This document shows, piece after piece, positions 16,201 to 24,481 of a DNA stretch of 64,000 nucleotides. Numbering within the stretch: position 1 is the first letter of the stretch; every line of letters starts with the position of its first letter. The position numbers were made by a program, and so were the translations under genes. The notes under the pieces were generated by a model. That model ran no database searches, was not told the DNA's origin, and saw only the letters and a program-made list of their open reading frames with translations. Origin of the DNA: an uncultured Anaerolineae bacterium. Its GTDB lineage: Bacteria > Chloroflexota > Anaerolineae > Anaerolineales > Villigracilaceae. The stretch covers positions 1 through 64,000 of the forward strand of contig CAIQVH010000038.1 in assembly GCA_903875215.1 (NCBI GenBank), given 5' to 3'.

Positions 16201-17323
16201 CAGCACCTCCAAACAGATGCCGCTCATCGTCAACGAACTCCAGCGCCGCGGACTGAAATTCCCGGTGCTCATCGGCGGCGCGGCCATCAACCGCCGCTTT
16301 GGCCGCCGCATCCTGCAAACCGAGGACGGCAGCTTCTACGCGCCCGGCGTTTTCTACTGCAAAGACGCCTTCGAAGGCCTCGAAACGATGGACAATCTCA
16401 TCGACGAGCAAAAACGCCCCGCCATGCTCGAACAACTCCAAAAAGATGCGGATATGGAACTCGGCCGGACAACCGCCAAACCGGAAAACCGGTCAACCGG
16501 TCAACGAAGTTCAATCGCCCCGCAGCCGATTTCGCTCCCGAACAGTATTTCCTTTGGCTGGAAACTTGTCCGCGCCATGCCGCTCGAGATGGTTTTCCAG
16601 CACCTGAACATCAACGAACTCTACCGCCTGTCCTGGGGCGCCAAAAACACCCACGGCGACGAGTGGACCAAGCTCAAAGCCGATTTCGACGCCCGCCTCG
16701 ACAAAATGAAGCGCGAAGCCCTCAAAACCGGCTGGCTCAAACCGCAAGCCGTCTACGGCTACTTCCCCTGCCAAGCCGATGGCGATAACCTGATTATCTA
16801 CAATCCCCAATCGCCAATTACCAATTACCAGGAACTGACCCGTTTCCACTTCCCCCGCCAACCCTACGACGAACACCTCGCCCTCAGCGACTACTACGCC
16901 TCGGTCGACTCCGGCAAAATGGATGTGGTCGCCTTTCAGGTCGTCACTGTCGGCCTGGAAGCCACCGAAAAATTCGACAAACTCCAGGCCGCCGGCGACT
17001 ACTCTGAAGGCTACTTCACCCACGGCCTCGCCGTCCAGACCGCCGAAGCGACCGCCAACTACCTGCACGAGCACATCCTCCGCGAGCTGGGACTCCCCGC
17101 CGGGCAGGGCAAACGCTACTCCTGGGGCTACCCCGCCATCCCTGAGCTGGAAGACCACCGCAAGGTCTTCGACCTGCTGCCAGTCGAGAAAGAGCTTGGG
17201 ATGCAGTTAAGTCCCGCTTACCAGCTCATCCCCGAACAATCCACCGCGGCGATCATCGTCCACCATCCGCAGGCCAAGTATTACAGCGTCGGCGAAAGCC
17301 GCGTAGAACAGTTGATGCGCTGA
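13280..17323 (+). CDS. metH: Cobalamin-dependent methionine synthase MetH with in-frame DUF559 insertion
   Basis: A 1347-residue enzyme that moves the methyl group of 5-methyltetrahydrofolate to homocysteine through cobalamin. In order: homocysteine domain (about 10-320; zinc ligands Cys237, Cys303 and Cys304 in GLNCS and GGCCG), pterin-binding domain (about 335-620), the start of the cap domain (to about 670), an inserted segment (671-850), the rest of the cap (about 853-905), the B12 domain with DVHDIG (His925 would be the cobalt ligand), and the C-terminal reactivation domain with RYSWGYPAIP. Without the insert the length is about 1168, near normal. The insert keeps the frame and sits in a loop of the cap. 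AGGAG precedes the start. Confidence 0.95.
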   Translation: MTPRTYTNRRYLDAIEKKVLVFDGAMGTSLQNQHLTAEHFGGEKYNGCNDFLVISYPEAVEKVHRSFMEVGVDVLETDTFRSNRLTLGEYGLGERTNEINVAAASLARRVADEFAAKTGQARFVAGSIGPSGKLPSADDPELSNMQFDELADIFREQAVGLIQGGVDVILIETSQDILEVKAAIHGVTKAFAKTGVWLPIQAQVTLDTSGRMLLGTDADATIAILEDLPIDVIGLNCSTGPEHMREPIRILGEGTRLPVSCIPNAGLPLNVDGQAVYPLEPEPFSAALVEFVTKNNISVVGGCCGTTPAHLELLVNKLRNTQHPPRPDSGLPRLASGIKAMNMQQDPAPFLIGERCNAQGSRAFKRLLLAEDWDSVLTVARDQVDNGAHGLDISVAVTERGDEPFLMRQVVRKLVTAGIDLPLVIDTTEVDVLEVALKTAPGRCLINSTHFESGRAKADKIFALAKEHNAAVIILTIDEAGMAKTRERKLEVAQRIYDVAVNEHGLAPSALVFDDLTFTLATGDPEFSASAIETIEGIRLIKQSLPGVLTSLGVSNLSFGLSANARPTLNSVMLYHCVKAGLDMAIVNPAHIKPYSEIPADEKELAEDLIFNRRPDALQRYIEHFEGKTENTSSAKADPTEGMTVAQRLHFRILARYKDGIEADVDEAISSLTPNPSPEGRGELLPSPTGGRVGDEGEPRHYNPRLPEELKERIRGLRKNATDAESFLWHILRNRAFHDAKFRRQHPVAGYILDFYCHEAKFAIELDGSQHNEDEQVKYDEERTQILREQHGIQVIRFWNSDLLNKTEEVLNTLWEILDERLAPSSPALPPQGEGSNPHLPPGEGLGVRARSQHEAAVHVLNTVLLPAMKEVGDKFGAGELILPFVLQSAEVMKKAVAHLETYLEKVEGVTKGTVVLATVYGDVHDIGKNLVKTILVNNGYTVIDLGKQTPAETIISKAVEVNATAIGLSALLVSTSKQMPLIVNELQRRGLKFPVLIGGAAINRRFGRRILQTEDGSFYAPGVFYCKDAFEGLETMDNLIDEQKRPAMLEQLQKDADMELGRTTAKPENRSTGQRSSIAPQPISLPNSISFGWKLVRAMPLEMVFQHLNINELYRLSWGAKNTHGDEWTKLKADFDARLDKMKREALKTGWLKPQAVYGYFPCQADGDNLIIYNPQSPITNYQELTRFHFPRQPYDEHLALSDYYASVDSGKMDVVAFQVVTVGLEATEKFDKLQAAGDYSEGYFTHGLAVQTAEATANYLHEHILRELGLPAGQGKRYSWGYPAIPELEDHRKVFDLLPVEKELGMQLSPAYQLIPEQSTAAIIVHHPQAKYYSVGESRVEQLMR
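15291..15369 (+). repeat. Left 79-bp arm of the metH element
   Basis: A compound palindrome with two internal stems (CCCTCTCCCGAAGGGAGAGG and CTTCCCCCACCGGGGGAAG), opening CCCTCACCCC and ending GGGGATGAGGG. It is nearly the same sequence as the solo copy in elp3, which differs by a 3-base deletion and some substitutions. Confidence 0.85.
15749..15827 (-). repeat. Right 79-bp arm of the metH element (inverted copy)
   Basis: The reverse complement of the left arm, with 70 of 79 positions identical. It ends GGGTGAGGG at the junction with the MetH cap-domain coding sequence. Confidence 0.85.
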
Positions 17324-17338
17324 CGATATGGAATCACG

Positions 17339-19261
17339 ATGTCCCTTCTCCGCCTGAAACGGCACTGGCCGGTGCTGGCGCTGTTGGCCGTGAATCTGCT
17401 GATCGGATTGCTGGTGGTCAGAGATTACGGTCTCAGCGCCGACGAGCCACGCTTTATTGAATATGCTCACCAATCCTTGCAGGCCTATCGCAGTTGGATT
17501 GACCCACGCGTCGTGCCATCCTTTGGCCGGGACGATTTGCGCTATTACGGCCCGGCGTACGCCATCCTGACCGCCCTGGCAGAATCGATTGTGCGCCCGG
17601 TGCTGCCCGGTTTTTTTGAGCCGGCTTTCTGGCATTTCAGTTATTTTGTGCAATTTCAACTGGCAGGCCTGTGCCTGTATTTTCTGGCCCGGCGCTGGTT
17701 CTCTGGGCAGACGGCTTTTGCGCTGACCGCGTTGTTCCTTTTTCAGCCGCTGCTGTGGGGGCATGCTTTCATCAATCCCAAGGATATTCCGTTCCTGCTG
17801 GCGTTCTCGGCCTGTGTGACGGTGGGCTTGTGGGCGGTTGACCGGCTGCCGGTGGAGGGTGAGCCGTGCGGGCAGTGGACATGGTCAGAACGCTGGAGCC
17901 AGGCCGGGGCCCACCTCAAGCGCATCGCCCTGGGCGGGACGGCAGCCTGGGTGCTGGTCACGGCGGGAATCTGGCTCGGCTGGGGTGAAATCATCCGCCT
18001 GGTGGAGGCCGGGGTGCGGTTGGCGGTTTCCGGGGAGAATCGGGCACTTTCCAGATTGTTGCATCTGTTCGTAAATGGCGCCCTGCTCCAGCCGGTGGAA
18101 AATTACGTCTCCAAGGCGCTCCGTCTCAGCGCCTGGATGCGCACGGGCGGGCTGGCTCTTGCAGCGCTGCTGGCGCTTTTGCTGTATCACCCGATTTTCC
18201 CGGAGTTGTTTGGCTGGCTGCGGCCTGCTTCCGTGAAGAATTTTCTGCGCCTGTGCCTGCGCCTGATGAAAAATCCGGCCTGGCTGCTGGCCGGGCTGAC
18301 TCTGGGGCTGGCCACCGCCACGCGTGTGTTAGGCCCCTGGGCCGGGGCGCTGGTGATGGTGAGTCTGCTTGCCCGGCTGCGGGACAAAGCCCTGCCAGCC
18401 CTGGCCGTCTATATCCTGACGGCGGCGCTAACGGCCACCCTGGCCTGGCCCTTTTTGTGGCCCGACCCGCTGGGCCGGTTTTTGGAGAGCCTGAACATCA
18501 TGTCCGCGTTTCCGTGGCAGGGCAAGGTGCTGTTTGACGGGGTGCAATATGGCGCCGATCAACTGCCGTGGCGCTACCTGCCGGTACTGCTGGCGCTCCA
18601 GCTGACCGAGCCGGTCTTGATTTTAGGCGGACTGGGGCTGTTCGGGCTGGGAATTGCGCTGTACCGGAAGAAGCTCCCGGCCGGGCTGGCGGGGCTGATT
18701 TTCGGCTGGAGCCTGCTTCCGTTGCTCCTGATCATGCTGACGCGCAAACCGTTGTATGATAATTTCCGCCAGTTGTTGTTTCTCCTGCCGCCGCTTTTTT
18801 TGCTGTGCGGCGTGGCGCTGGAGCTGATTCCCACCCGTCGGTGGGTGTACCCGCTGCTGCTGGCGGCCGCGCTCGTCCCGGGGCTGATTCCGCTGGTACA
18901 CTTGCACCCGTACCAATATGTTTACTACAACCACCTGACCGGCGGACTGGCTGGCGCAGCAGGCCGCTTCGAGACTGATTATTGGGCGACATCGTACGCC
19001 GAAGCCCAACGCTTTGTGAACCAGGTCGCGCCGGCCGGGGCCTCCGTCCTGGCATGGACCTTCCCCGAGGCGGCCAGTCCCTACGCCCGGCCCGATCTGC
19101 GGATCGGTTCGCAAACTTCCGGGCCGGCTGAAAGTTTTGATTACGCCGTTCTCTCCTCGCGCGGCGATAAACATTTAACCGTTTTCTCCCAGGCGGCGGT
19201 CATCTTCTCGGTTGGCCGCGATGGAGTGGTTTTCAGCGTTGTCAAGGAGCTTGACCGGTAA
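17339..19261 (+). CDS. Polytopic membrane glycosyltransferase (GT39-like)
   Basis: A 640-residue protein with about eleven to twelve hydrophobic spans. The first loop after helix 1 holds SADEPRFIEYA, the acidic site typical of dolichyl/polyprenyl-phosphate-sugar-dependent glycosyltransferases. INPKDIPFLLAFS further on is another recurrent motif of this group. A small extracytoplasmic C-terminal domain follows (about residues 545-640). It would glycosylate a lipid or protein on the outer face of the membrane. It lies 16 bp after metH and 3 bp before the next gene, so it is probably co-transcribed with methionine and folate genes although its role is unrelated. Confidence 0.7.
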   Translation: MSLLRLKRHWPVLALLAVNLLIGLLVVRDYGLSADEPRFIEYAHQSLQAYRSWIDPRVVPSFGRDDLRYYGPAYAILTALAESIVRPVLPGFFEPAFWHFSYFVQFQLAGLCLYFLARRWFSGQTAFALTALFLFQPLLWGHAFINPKDIPFLLAFSACVTVGLWAVDRLPVEGEPCGQWTWSERWSQAGAHLKRIALGGTAAWVLVTAGIWLGWGEIIRLVEAGVRLAVSGENRALSRLLHLFVNGALLQPVENYVSKALRLSAWMRTGGLALAALLALLLYHPIFPELFGWLRPASVKNFLRLCLRLMKNPAWLLAGLTLGLATATRVLGPWAGALVMVSLLARLRDKALPALAVYILTAALTATLAWPFLWPDPLGRFLESLNIMSAFPWQGKVLFDGVQYGADQLPWRYLPVLLALQLTEPVLILGGLGLFGLGIALYRKKLPAGLAGLIFGWSLLPLLLIMLTRKPLYDNFRQLLFLLPPLFLLCGVALELIPTRRWVYPLLLAAALVPGLIPLVHLHPYQYVYYNHLTGGLAGAAGRFETDYWATSYAEAQRFVNQVAPAGASVLAWTFPEAASPYARPDLRIGSQTSGPAESFDYAVLSSRGDKHLTVFSQAAVIFSVGRDGVVFSVVKELDR

Positions 19262-19264
19262 CCT

Positions 19265-21112
19265 ATGAACAAATTCCTTTCCCTGCTCGCAAATTCCACC
19301 CCGCTGCTGGCCGATGGCGCCATGGGGACGCTGCTCCATACTCACGGCGTGGAACACAGTCACTGCTTCGACGAACTCAATCTCACCGCCCCGGCCCGCG
19401 TGGCCGATGTCCACCGTCAATACATCGAAGCAGGCGCGCAAATCATCCTGACCAACACCTTTGGCGCGAACCGCTTCAAACTCACCCGCCACGGACTGGA
19501 GGGCCAACTGACGGAAATCAACCGCGCCGGGGTGGAACTGGCGCGCCGCGTGGTCAGCGCCTCCTTCAAGGATGTGCTCATCGCCGGCGATATCGGCCCG
19601 CTTGGCGTGCGGATCGCCCCCTACGGGCGCGTCCAGCCGCTCGAAGCGCGCGAGGCCTTCGCGGAGCAGGTGCGGGCGCTGGCCGCCGCCGGGGTGGATT
19701 TAATCGTCATCGAAACCATGACTGATCTCTATGAAACGGTCGAAGCCATCCACGCCGCCAAAGCCTTCAACAATATCCCCGTCGTCGCCACGATGACCTT
19801 CACCCGCGACGACCGCACCCTGCTGGGCGACGAACCCGCCAAGGTAGCGCTGGCCCTGCGCGAGGCCGGCGCAGATGTGATCGGCGTCAACTGCTCCGGC
19901 GGCCCGGCCCAGCTCATCCGCATCCTGCGCCAGATGCGCCAGGCCGCGCCCGATGCCCGTTTGTGGGTCAAGCCCAACGCCGGCTGGCCCGAACACGTCG
20001 GCGGGCGCGTGATGTACGCCGCCGCGCCCGAATATTTTCGCGATTATGTGCTGGAATTCTGGAAAGCCGGCGCAAACGTGATCGGCGGATGCTGCGGCAC
20101 CACGCCCGAGCATATCGCCGCCATGCGAAAAACGCTGGATACCGCCCCGGCGGTGACGGTCGAACCCGTCAGCGTGGTCGCCGCCAAATTGACGGATAAC
20201 GAACCCGCCGAAGCTCCCTCCGAGCTGGCGCAGAAACTGGCCGCCGGGAAATTTGTCTACGCTGTAGAGATGGATCCGCCCCGCGGCCTGGCCACCCAAA
20301 AACTGGTGGCGGCTGCCTCGCTGCTCAAGGAATCCGGCGCTGACGTGATCGACGTGGCCGACAGCCCGATGGCGCGCATGAGAATGTCGGCCTGGGCAGT
20401 TTGTGATGTCATCCAGCGCCGGGTGGGCATTGAAACCACCCTGCACTTCCCCACGCGCGGGCGCAATCTCCTGCGCGTGCAAGGCGACCTGCTGGCGGCG
20501 CACGCCCTCGGTCTGCGCAACATCTTCGTTGTGATGGGCGACCCGACCTCGATTGGCGATTACCCCGAAGCCACCGACAACTACGATCTGGTTCCCTCCG
20601 GCCTGATCAAGCTGATCAAGCAGGGCTTCAATACCGGCGTGGATCACTCCGGCACCTCCATCGGCCAGCCGACCAGCTTTTTTGCCGGTTCCGCGCTCAA
20701 CTTGTGCCCGCCGGATGTTGAAGCCGAGATCAAGAACCTGAAACGCAAGCTCAAAGCCGGGGCAGACTTTTTCCTGACCCAGCCGATCTACGAACCGGAG
20801 ACGGCCAAAGCCTTCCTCGATCAATTTGCCGAAAGCAATGGCGCGCCGCTGGAAAAACCCGTGCTGGTCGGCATCCTACCGCTTGTCAGCGTGAAACATG
20901 CTCACTTCCTGCAAAACGAGGTGCCGGGGATTGTGATTCCCGAAGCCAGCCTGCAGCGGATTCAAAAAGCCGGTGAAACGGCCTCCGCTGAAGGCGTGAA
21001 AATCGCCGTCGAATTGATCCAGAAAATAAAAGCCTGGGGCCAGGGCGTCTATCTCATGCCGCAGTTCCACCGCTACGACGTGGTGGCGGAGATTATCGAA
21101 AGTTCAAAGTAA
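19265..21112 (+). CDS. Bifunctional homocysteine S-methyltransferase / methylenetetrahydrofolate reductase
   Basis: A 615-residue fusion. Residues about 1-290 are a homocysteine methyltransferase domain with the zinc ligands in GVNCSGG and GGCCGT. Residues about 325-610 are a methylenetetrahydrofolate reductase TIM barrel (EMDPPRG near its start, then DVADSPMARMRM, MGDP, and FFLTQPIYE). This layout is the YitJ type. One half makes 5-methyltetrahydrofolate and the other uses a methyl donor to make methionine, so with MetH close by the locus covers the methyl branch of one-carbon metabolism. It begins only 3 bp after the membrane glycosyltransferase. Confidence 0.92.
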   Translation: MNKFLSLLANSTPLLADGAMGTLLHTHGVEHSHCFDELNLTAPARVADVHRQYIEAGAQIILTNTFGANRFKLTRHGLEGQLTEINRAGVELARRVVSASFKDVLIAGDIGPLGVRIAPYGRVQPLEAREAFAEQVRALAAAGVDLIVIETMTDLYETVEAIHAAKAFNNIPVVATMTFTRDDRTLLGDEPAKVALALREAGADVIGVNCSGGPAQLIRILRQMRQAAPDARLWVKPNAGWPEHVGGRVMYAAAPEYFRDYVLEFWKAGANVIGGCCGTTPEHIAAMRKTLDTAPAVTVEPVSVVAAKLTDNEPAEAPSELAQKLAAGKFVYAVEMDPPRGLATQKLVAAASLLKESGADVIDVADSPMARMRMSAWAVCDVIQRRVGIETTLHFPTRGRNLLRVQGDLLAAHALGLRNIFVVMGDPTSIGDYPEATDNYDLVPSGLIKLIKQGFNTGVDHSGTSIGQPTSFFAGSALNLCPPDVEAEIKNLKRKLKAGADFFLTQPIYEPETAKAFLDQFAESNGAPLEKPVLVGILPLVSVKHAHFLQNEVPGIVIPEASLQRIQKAGETASAEGVKIAVELIQKIKAWGQGVYLMPQFHRYDVVAEIIESSK

Positions 21113-21117
21113 CGCGG

Positions 21118-21177
21118 GCAGGAGCGACCCGCCCGGCGCGAAAAACCGTGATTGTATGCCCTGAAGGGTCGCCCTGC
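21118..21177. repeat. Palindromic repeat, GCAGGxGCGACCC family
   Basis: GCAGGAGCGACCC at 21118-21130 faces GGGTCGCCCTGC at 21166-21177, with about 35 bp between. It lies between the MTHFR fusion and coaX and could fold into a long stem that ends or stabilises the upstream transcript. Confidence 0.55.
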
Positions 21178-21190
21178 AAAGGATGGCATT

Positions 21191-21958
21191 ATGCTCTTGA
21201 CGATCGACATCGGCAACACCAACTTAACCATTGGCCTGTACGAAGGCGAAAAACTGGCCTGGCACTGGCGGCTGGCTACCGATCACAACCGCATGCCCGA
21301 CGAATACGGCCTGCAGCTGCTCGGGCTGCTGACCCACGCCGGCTATCAAGCCCGCGACCTGACCGGTATCGTGCTCGATTCAGTCGTCCCGCCACTGACG
21401 GGGCGCGTCACACAGGCCTGCCGCGAATATCTCGGCCAGGAGCCGCTGGTGGTGGATGCGGGCATCAAAACCGGCATCCGCATCCGCTACGAAGATCCGC
21501 GCTCGGTGGGCGCGGACCGCATCTGTGATGCCGTGGCGGTCATGCATCTGTACGGCGGCCCGGCCTGCATCATCGACTTTGGCACCGCGACCACCTTCAA
21601 CGCCCTGACGCAGGAAGGCGACTACCTGGGTGGCGCCATCACCGCCGGGATCAACCTGGCGGCCGAGGCCTTGTTTGCGCGCGCCGCCAAACTGCCGCGC
21701 ATCGACTTGCAGCGTCCGCCCAACGTCATCGGGCGCAACACCACCCACGCCATGCAGTCGGGGCTGCTCTTCGGATACGTCAGCATGGTGGAGGGCATGG
21801 TAGCGCGCTTCCGGGCCGAACTCGGCCCGCAGATGAAGGTCGTCGCCACCGGCGGGCTGGCAGAAGTCGTGGCCAAGGAAACGCAGGTGATTCAGCACAT
21901 CGCCCCCTGGCTGACGCTGGACGGATTACGCATCCTCTGGGAGATAAATCATGTTTGA
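21191..21958 (+). CDS. coaX: Type III pantothenate kinase
   Basis: A 255-residue ASKHA kinase for the first step of coenzyme A synthesis (pantothenate to 4'-phosphopantothenate). The start is the Met of MLLTIDIGNTNLTIGLYEG, the phosphate-1 loop with the essential Asp. GADRICDAVA and DFGTATTFNAL are the pantothenate and phosphate-2 motifs. An earlier in-frame Met at 21152 would add 13 residues encoded by a repeat and is unlikely. It overlaps the LysE-type gene by 8 bp. Confidence 0.93.
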   Translation: MLLTIDIGNTNLTIGLYEGEKLAWHWRLATDHNRMPDEYGLQLLGLLTHAGYQARDLTGIVLDSVVPPLTGRVTQACREYLGQEPLVVDAGIKTGIRIRYEDPRSVGADRICDAVAVMHLYGGPACIIDFGTATTFNALTQEGDYLGGAITAGINLAAEALFARAAKLPRIDLQRPPNVIGRNTTHAMQSGLLFGYVSMVEGMVARFRAELGPQMKVVATGGLAEVVAKETQVIQHIAPWLTLDGLRILWEINHV

Positions 21959-22574
21959 AACCGCCCGCCTGCCCTTTTTCGTGGTCGCCGCACTGATGCT
22001 TTTACTGACCCCCGGCCCAGCTGTGCTCTACATTGTGGCGCGCAGCATGGATCAGGGCCGGATTGCCGGGCTGGTCTCGGTGCTGAGTGTTGAGATCGGC
22101 AACTTTATCCACGTCCTGGCGGCCACGCTGGGGCTTTCGGCGCTGCTGTTATCCTCGGCGCTGGCCTTCAGCATGGTGAAATACCTGGGCGCGGCTTACC
22201 TGATTTACCTCGGCCTGTGGCGGCTCTTCAGCCGCCAGGCGCTTCACGCGCCCGAGCAACTGGAGCACCAGAGTCTCTGGCGCATTTTCTCGCAGGGGAT
22301 TGTTGTGGCGGTGTTCAACCCGAAGACGGCGCTGTTCTTCCTGGCTTTTCTGCCGCAGTTTGTGGAACCGACGCACGGCGCAGTGGCGCTGCAATTCTTC
22401 ACCCTGGGCAGTCTCTTTGTGCTGATGGCCATCATCACAGACGGAATGTATGCCTTGCTGGCGGGCACGATTGGAAGATCATTGAAAGAGGCGCGGGGTT
22501 TCCCCAAGCTCGAGCGGTATCTCATTGGCGGGTTGTACATCGGGCTGGGGTTGATGGCGGCTTTTGCTCGATAA
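21951..22574 (+). CDS. LysE/RhtB family amino-acid exporter
   Basis: A 207-residue inner-membrane protein with five to six helices. The N-terminal [20 protein letters not shown] and [17 protein letters not shown] are the diagnostic block of the RhtB/LysE family. It would export an amino acid or related compound with the proton gradient, but the substrate is not predictable. It is translationally coupled to coaX and followed by a hairpin terminator. Confidence 0.88.
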   Translation: MFETARLPFFVVAALMLLLTPGPAVLYIVARSMDQGRIAGLVSVLSVEIGNFIHVLAATLGLSALLLSSALAFSMVKYLGAAYLIYLGLWRLFSRQALHAPEQLEHQSLWRIFSQGIVVAVFNPKTALFFLAFLPQFVEPTHGAVALQFFTLGSLFVLMAIITDGMYALLAGTIGRSLKEARGFPKLERYLIGGLYIGLGLMAAFAR

Positions 22575-22606
22575 AGAACTTTGCAGCGCCAGTTGCGAAG
22601 TTCTTT
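22574..22606 (+). terminator. Rho-independent-type terminator after the LysE-family gene
   Basis: AAAGAACTT(T)GC at the left pairs with GCGAAGTTCTTT at the right around a short GC-rich loop, followed by TCTATATA. It begins at the stop codon of the upstream gene. Confidence 0.6.
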
Positions 22607-22672
22607 TCTATATATTGCAGAAGATGCGGCTTGATAGTATCCTTATCTGAAATTTTCCAAAGGATAAAACCC

Positions 22673-23440
22673 ATGCTCCATACCCTGGATTTTGTGTGGA
22701 TTGGCCTGGCGGCGCTGGCTGCCGGGATGATTAATGCCCTGGCTGGCGGCGGCACGCTGATCACATTTCCTGTGCTGACGGCGGTCGGCGTCCCGGCAGT
22801 AATGGCCAACGTGACCAATACCCTGGCGCTGCTGCCGGGCTATATCGGCGGGACGCTGGCGCAGTGGCAGGACATGAAGACGCAGACGCGCCGCCTGGGG
22901 TACATCCTGCCGGCCAGCGTGGCGGGCGGCTTGCTCGGCGGGATTTTGCTGCTCAGCAGCGGGGAAAAACTCTTTCGTCAGCTGGTACCTTTTCTCATCC
23001 TGCTGGCCTCGCTTTTGCTGGCAGTGCAGGATCCCGTCCGCGCGTTCTTAATGCGGCGCGCTGAAAAACACGGCAACGGGAAAGTCTCCGAGCTGTGGAG
23101 CACCCTGCCGATCGGGCTGGCGGCTGTCTATGGCGGCTATTTTGGGGCCGGGTTGAGTGTCATCGTGCTGGCGGCGCTCGGCCTGACGATGGATGAATCG
23201 CTGACGAAGCTGAACGCGCTCAAGCAGGCGGTTTCCTTCAGCGTCAACCTGGCCGCGGCGCTCTTTTTTGTCTTTTCGGGGCAGGTGGTCTGGCCGGCGG
23301 TGCTGGTAATGGCGGTTTGCGCCCTGTTGGGCGGCTGGCTGGGCGGCCGGCTGGCCGGGAAAGTAAAACCAGCCACACTGCGCTGGCTGGTGGTGACGAT
23401 TGGGGTGACGGTGGCTGTGCTTTACCTGCTGCGCGGGTAA
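22673..23440 (+). CDS. TSUP (TauE/SafE) family membrane transporter
   Basis: A 255-residue protein with about eight helices. [20 protein letters not shown] near the start and the second-half repeat [17 protein letters not shown] are the duplicated Gly-rich motifs of the TauE/SafE group, which exports sulfur-containing anions. The start is the Met at 22673, preceded by CAAAGGA; the frame stays open much further upstream but only overlaps the exporter gene. Its 3' end overlaps the convergent Dus gene by 19 bp. Confidence 0.85.
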   Translation: MLHTLDFVWIGLAALAAGMINALAGGGTLITFPVLTAVGVPAVMANVTNTLALLPGYIGGTLAQWQDMKTQTRRLGYILPASVAGGLLGGILLLSSGEKLFRQLVPFLILLASLLLAVQDPVRAFLMRRAEKHGNGKVSELWSTLPIGLAAVYGGYFGAGLSVIVLAALGLTMDESLTKLNALKQAVSFSVNLAAALFFVFSGQVVWPAVLVMAVCALLGGWLGGRLAGKVKPATLRWLVVTIGVTVAVLYLLRG

Positions 23441-24423
23441 ATGCGCCGGGCCGGGTCTGTGCCCGTTTCCGGGTTGATTTCAAGCTGAATTCGTTCCAAA
23501 ATCTGCGCAAACTCGCCGGCCGGGTGTTTGCGCAGAATGTTTTTGCGCGCCTCGCGGTCGAGCTGGTGCAGGCCAAGGTATTGCATGGCGTGTTTGCGGA
23601 ACAGCCGCTCGCCGTCTTCGGGGCCGTAAAAGGCGCTGTTTTTCTCGAGGTGCAGGCGCATGGTGGCGCGGATCTGTTCGGGGGAGACTTGTTCCCGGTC
23701 GAGCCGGGAGAAAATCCACGGGTTGGCAATGGCTCCGCGCCCGATCATGACGGCGTCGCAGCCGGTCTGGTCTTTCATGCGCTGGATGTCGGCCACCCGG
23801 CGCACATCCCCGTTGCCAATGACCGGGATCTTGAGCATGGCCTTGACCTCGGCAATGGCCTCCCAATCGGCCTGGCCGCCGTAACCCTGATTTTTTGTCC
23901 GGCCGTGAATGGCGACCAGCGCACCTCCTTCGGCTTCGATGATGCGCGCAATCAGCTTGTAACTGCGGCAATCCTCCCAGCCGAGGCGGATTTTGCCGGT
24001 GACAGGGATGCTCAGGCGCGAAGTCAGGCTGCGAAACATGCGCGCCACGACCAGCGGCGTGCGCATCAGCCCGACTCCGGCTCCGCGGCTGGCGACGGTT
24101 TTAGCCGGGCAGCCCAGGTTGATATCAATTATGTCGGGGCCCAGTTCCTGCGCGATCAGCGCGGCTGTGAGCATTTCAGCCGGGTCATCGCCGTAGAGCT
24201 GGAAAACGACCGGGCGTTCGGCCTCCGTATAGGTCAGCTTGGCTTTGACGCGGCGGAAGGAGTGGATGATATGTTCGGCTTTGACAAATTCCGTGTAGCT
24301 CATGGCCGAGCCGAGTGAGCGGCACAGTGAGCGGAAGGGCCAGTCGGAGTAGCCATCCATCGGGGCCAGCACCAGGTCGCCGTAGACGGGGAGGTTACGG
24401 ATGGAAAACAGGGGTTCAGACAT
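23422..24423 (-). CDS. tRNA-dihydrouridine synthase
   Basis: A 333-residue FMN enzyme that reduces uridines in the D-loop of tRNA. It opens with [14 protein letters not shown] (FMN phosphate loop). It has [16 protein letters not shown] with the catalytic Cys, [23 protein letters not shown] and a GNGDV strand. The order and length fit the DusB-like group. The C-terminal domain ends at the overlap with the TSUP gene. A GC-rich stem (CCCCCG / CGGGGG, about 24461-24478) lies between it and the kinase gene. Confidence 0.92.
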   Translation of the reverse strand: MSEPLFSIRNLPVYGDLVLAPMDGYSDWPFRSLCRSLGSAMSYTEFVKAEHIIHSFRRVKAKLTYTEAERPVVFQLYGDDPAEMLTAALIAQELGPDIIDINLGCPAKTVASRGAGVGLMRTPLVVARMFRSLTSRLSIPVTGKIRLGWEDCRSYKLIARIIEAEGGALVAIHGRTKNQGYGGQADWEAIAEVKAMLKIPVIGNGDVRRVADIQRMKDQTGCDAVMIGRGAIANPWIFSRLDREQVSPEQIRATMRLHLEKNSAFYGPEDGERLFRKHAMQYLGLHQLDREARKNILRKHPAGEFAQILERIQLEINPETGTDPARRIYPRSR

Positions 24424-24481
24424 GAGGGAATCATATCATCGCCGGGCGATTTTTTGGCCCCCGAAAAAGAAACGGGGGAGG

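Noticed and set aside
13280-17323. metH as a pseudogene because of the insertion
   Set aside because: The frame is continuous, the insert is a multiple of three, and all zinc, pterin, B12 and AdoMet motifs are intact.
19700-20824. 374-codon open frame antisense to the homocysteine methyltransferase/MTHFR fusion
   Set aside because: It is fully contained in a strongly conserved gene and its Gly/His/Asp-rich composition is that of an antisense shadow.
22217-22672. Long N-terminal extension of the TSUP transporter
   Set aside because: The extension only overlaps the LysE-family gene and a terminator; the Met at 22673 has a ribosome site and begins the family's first helix.
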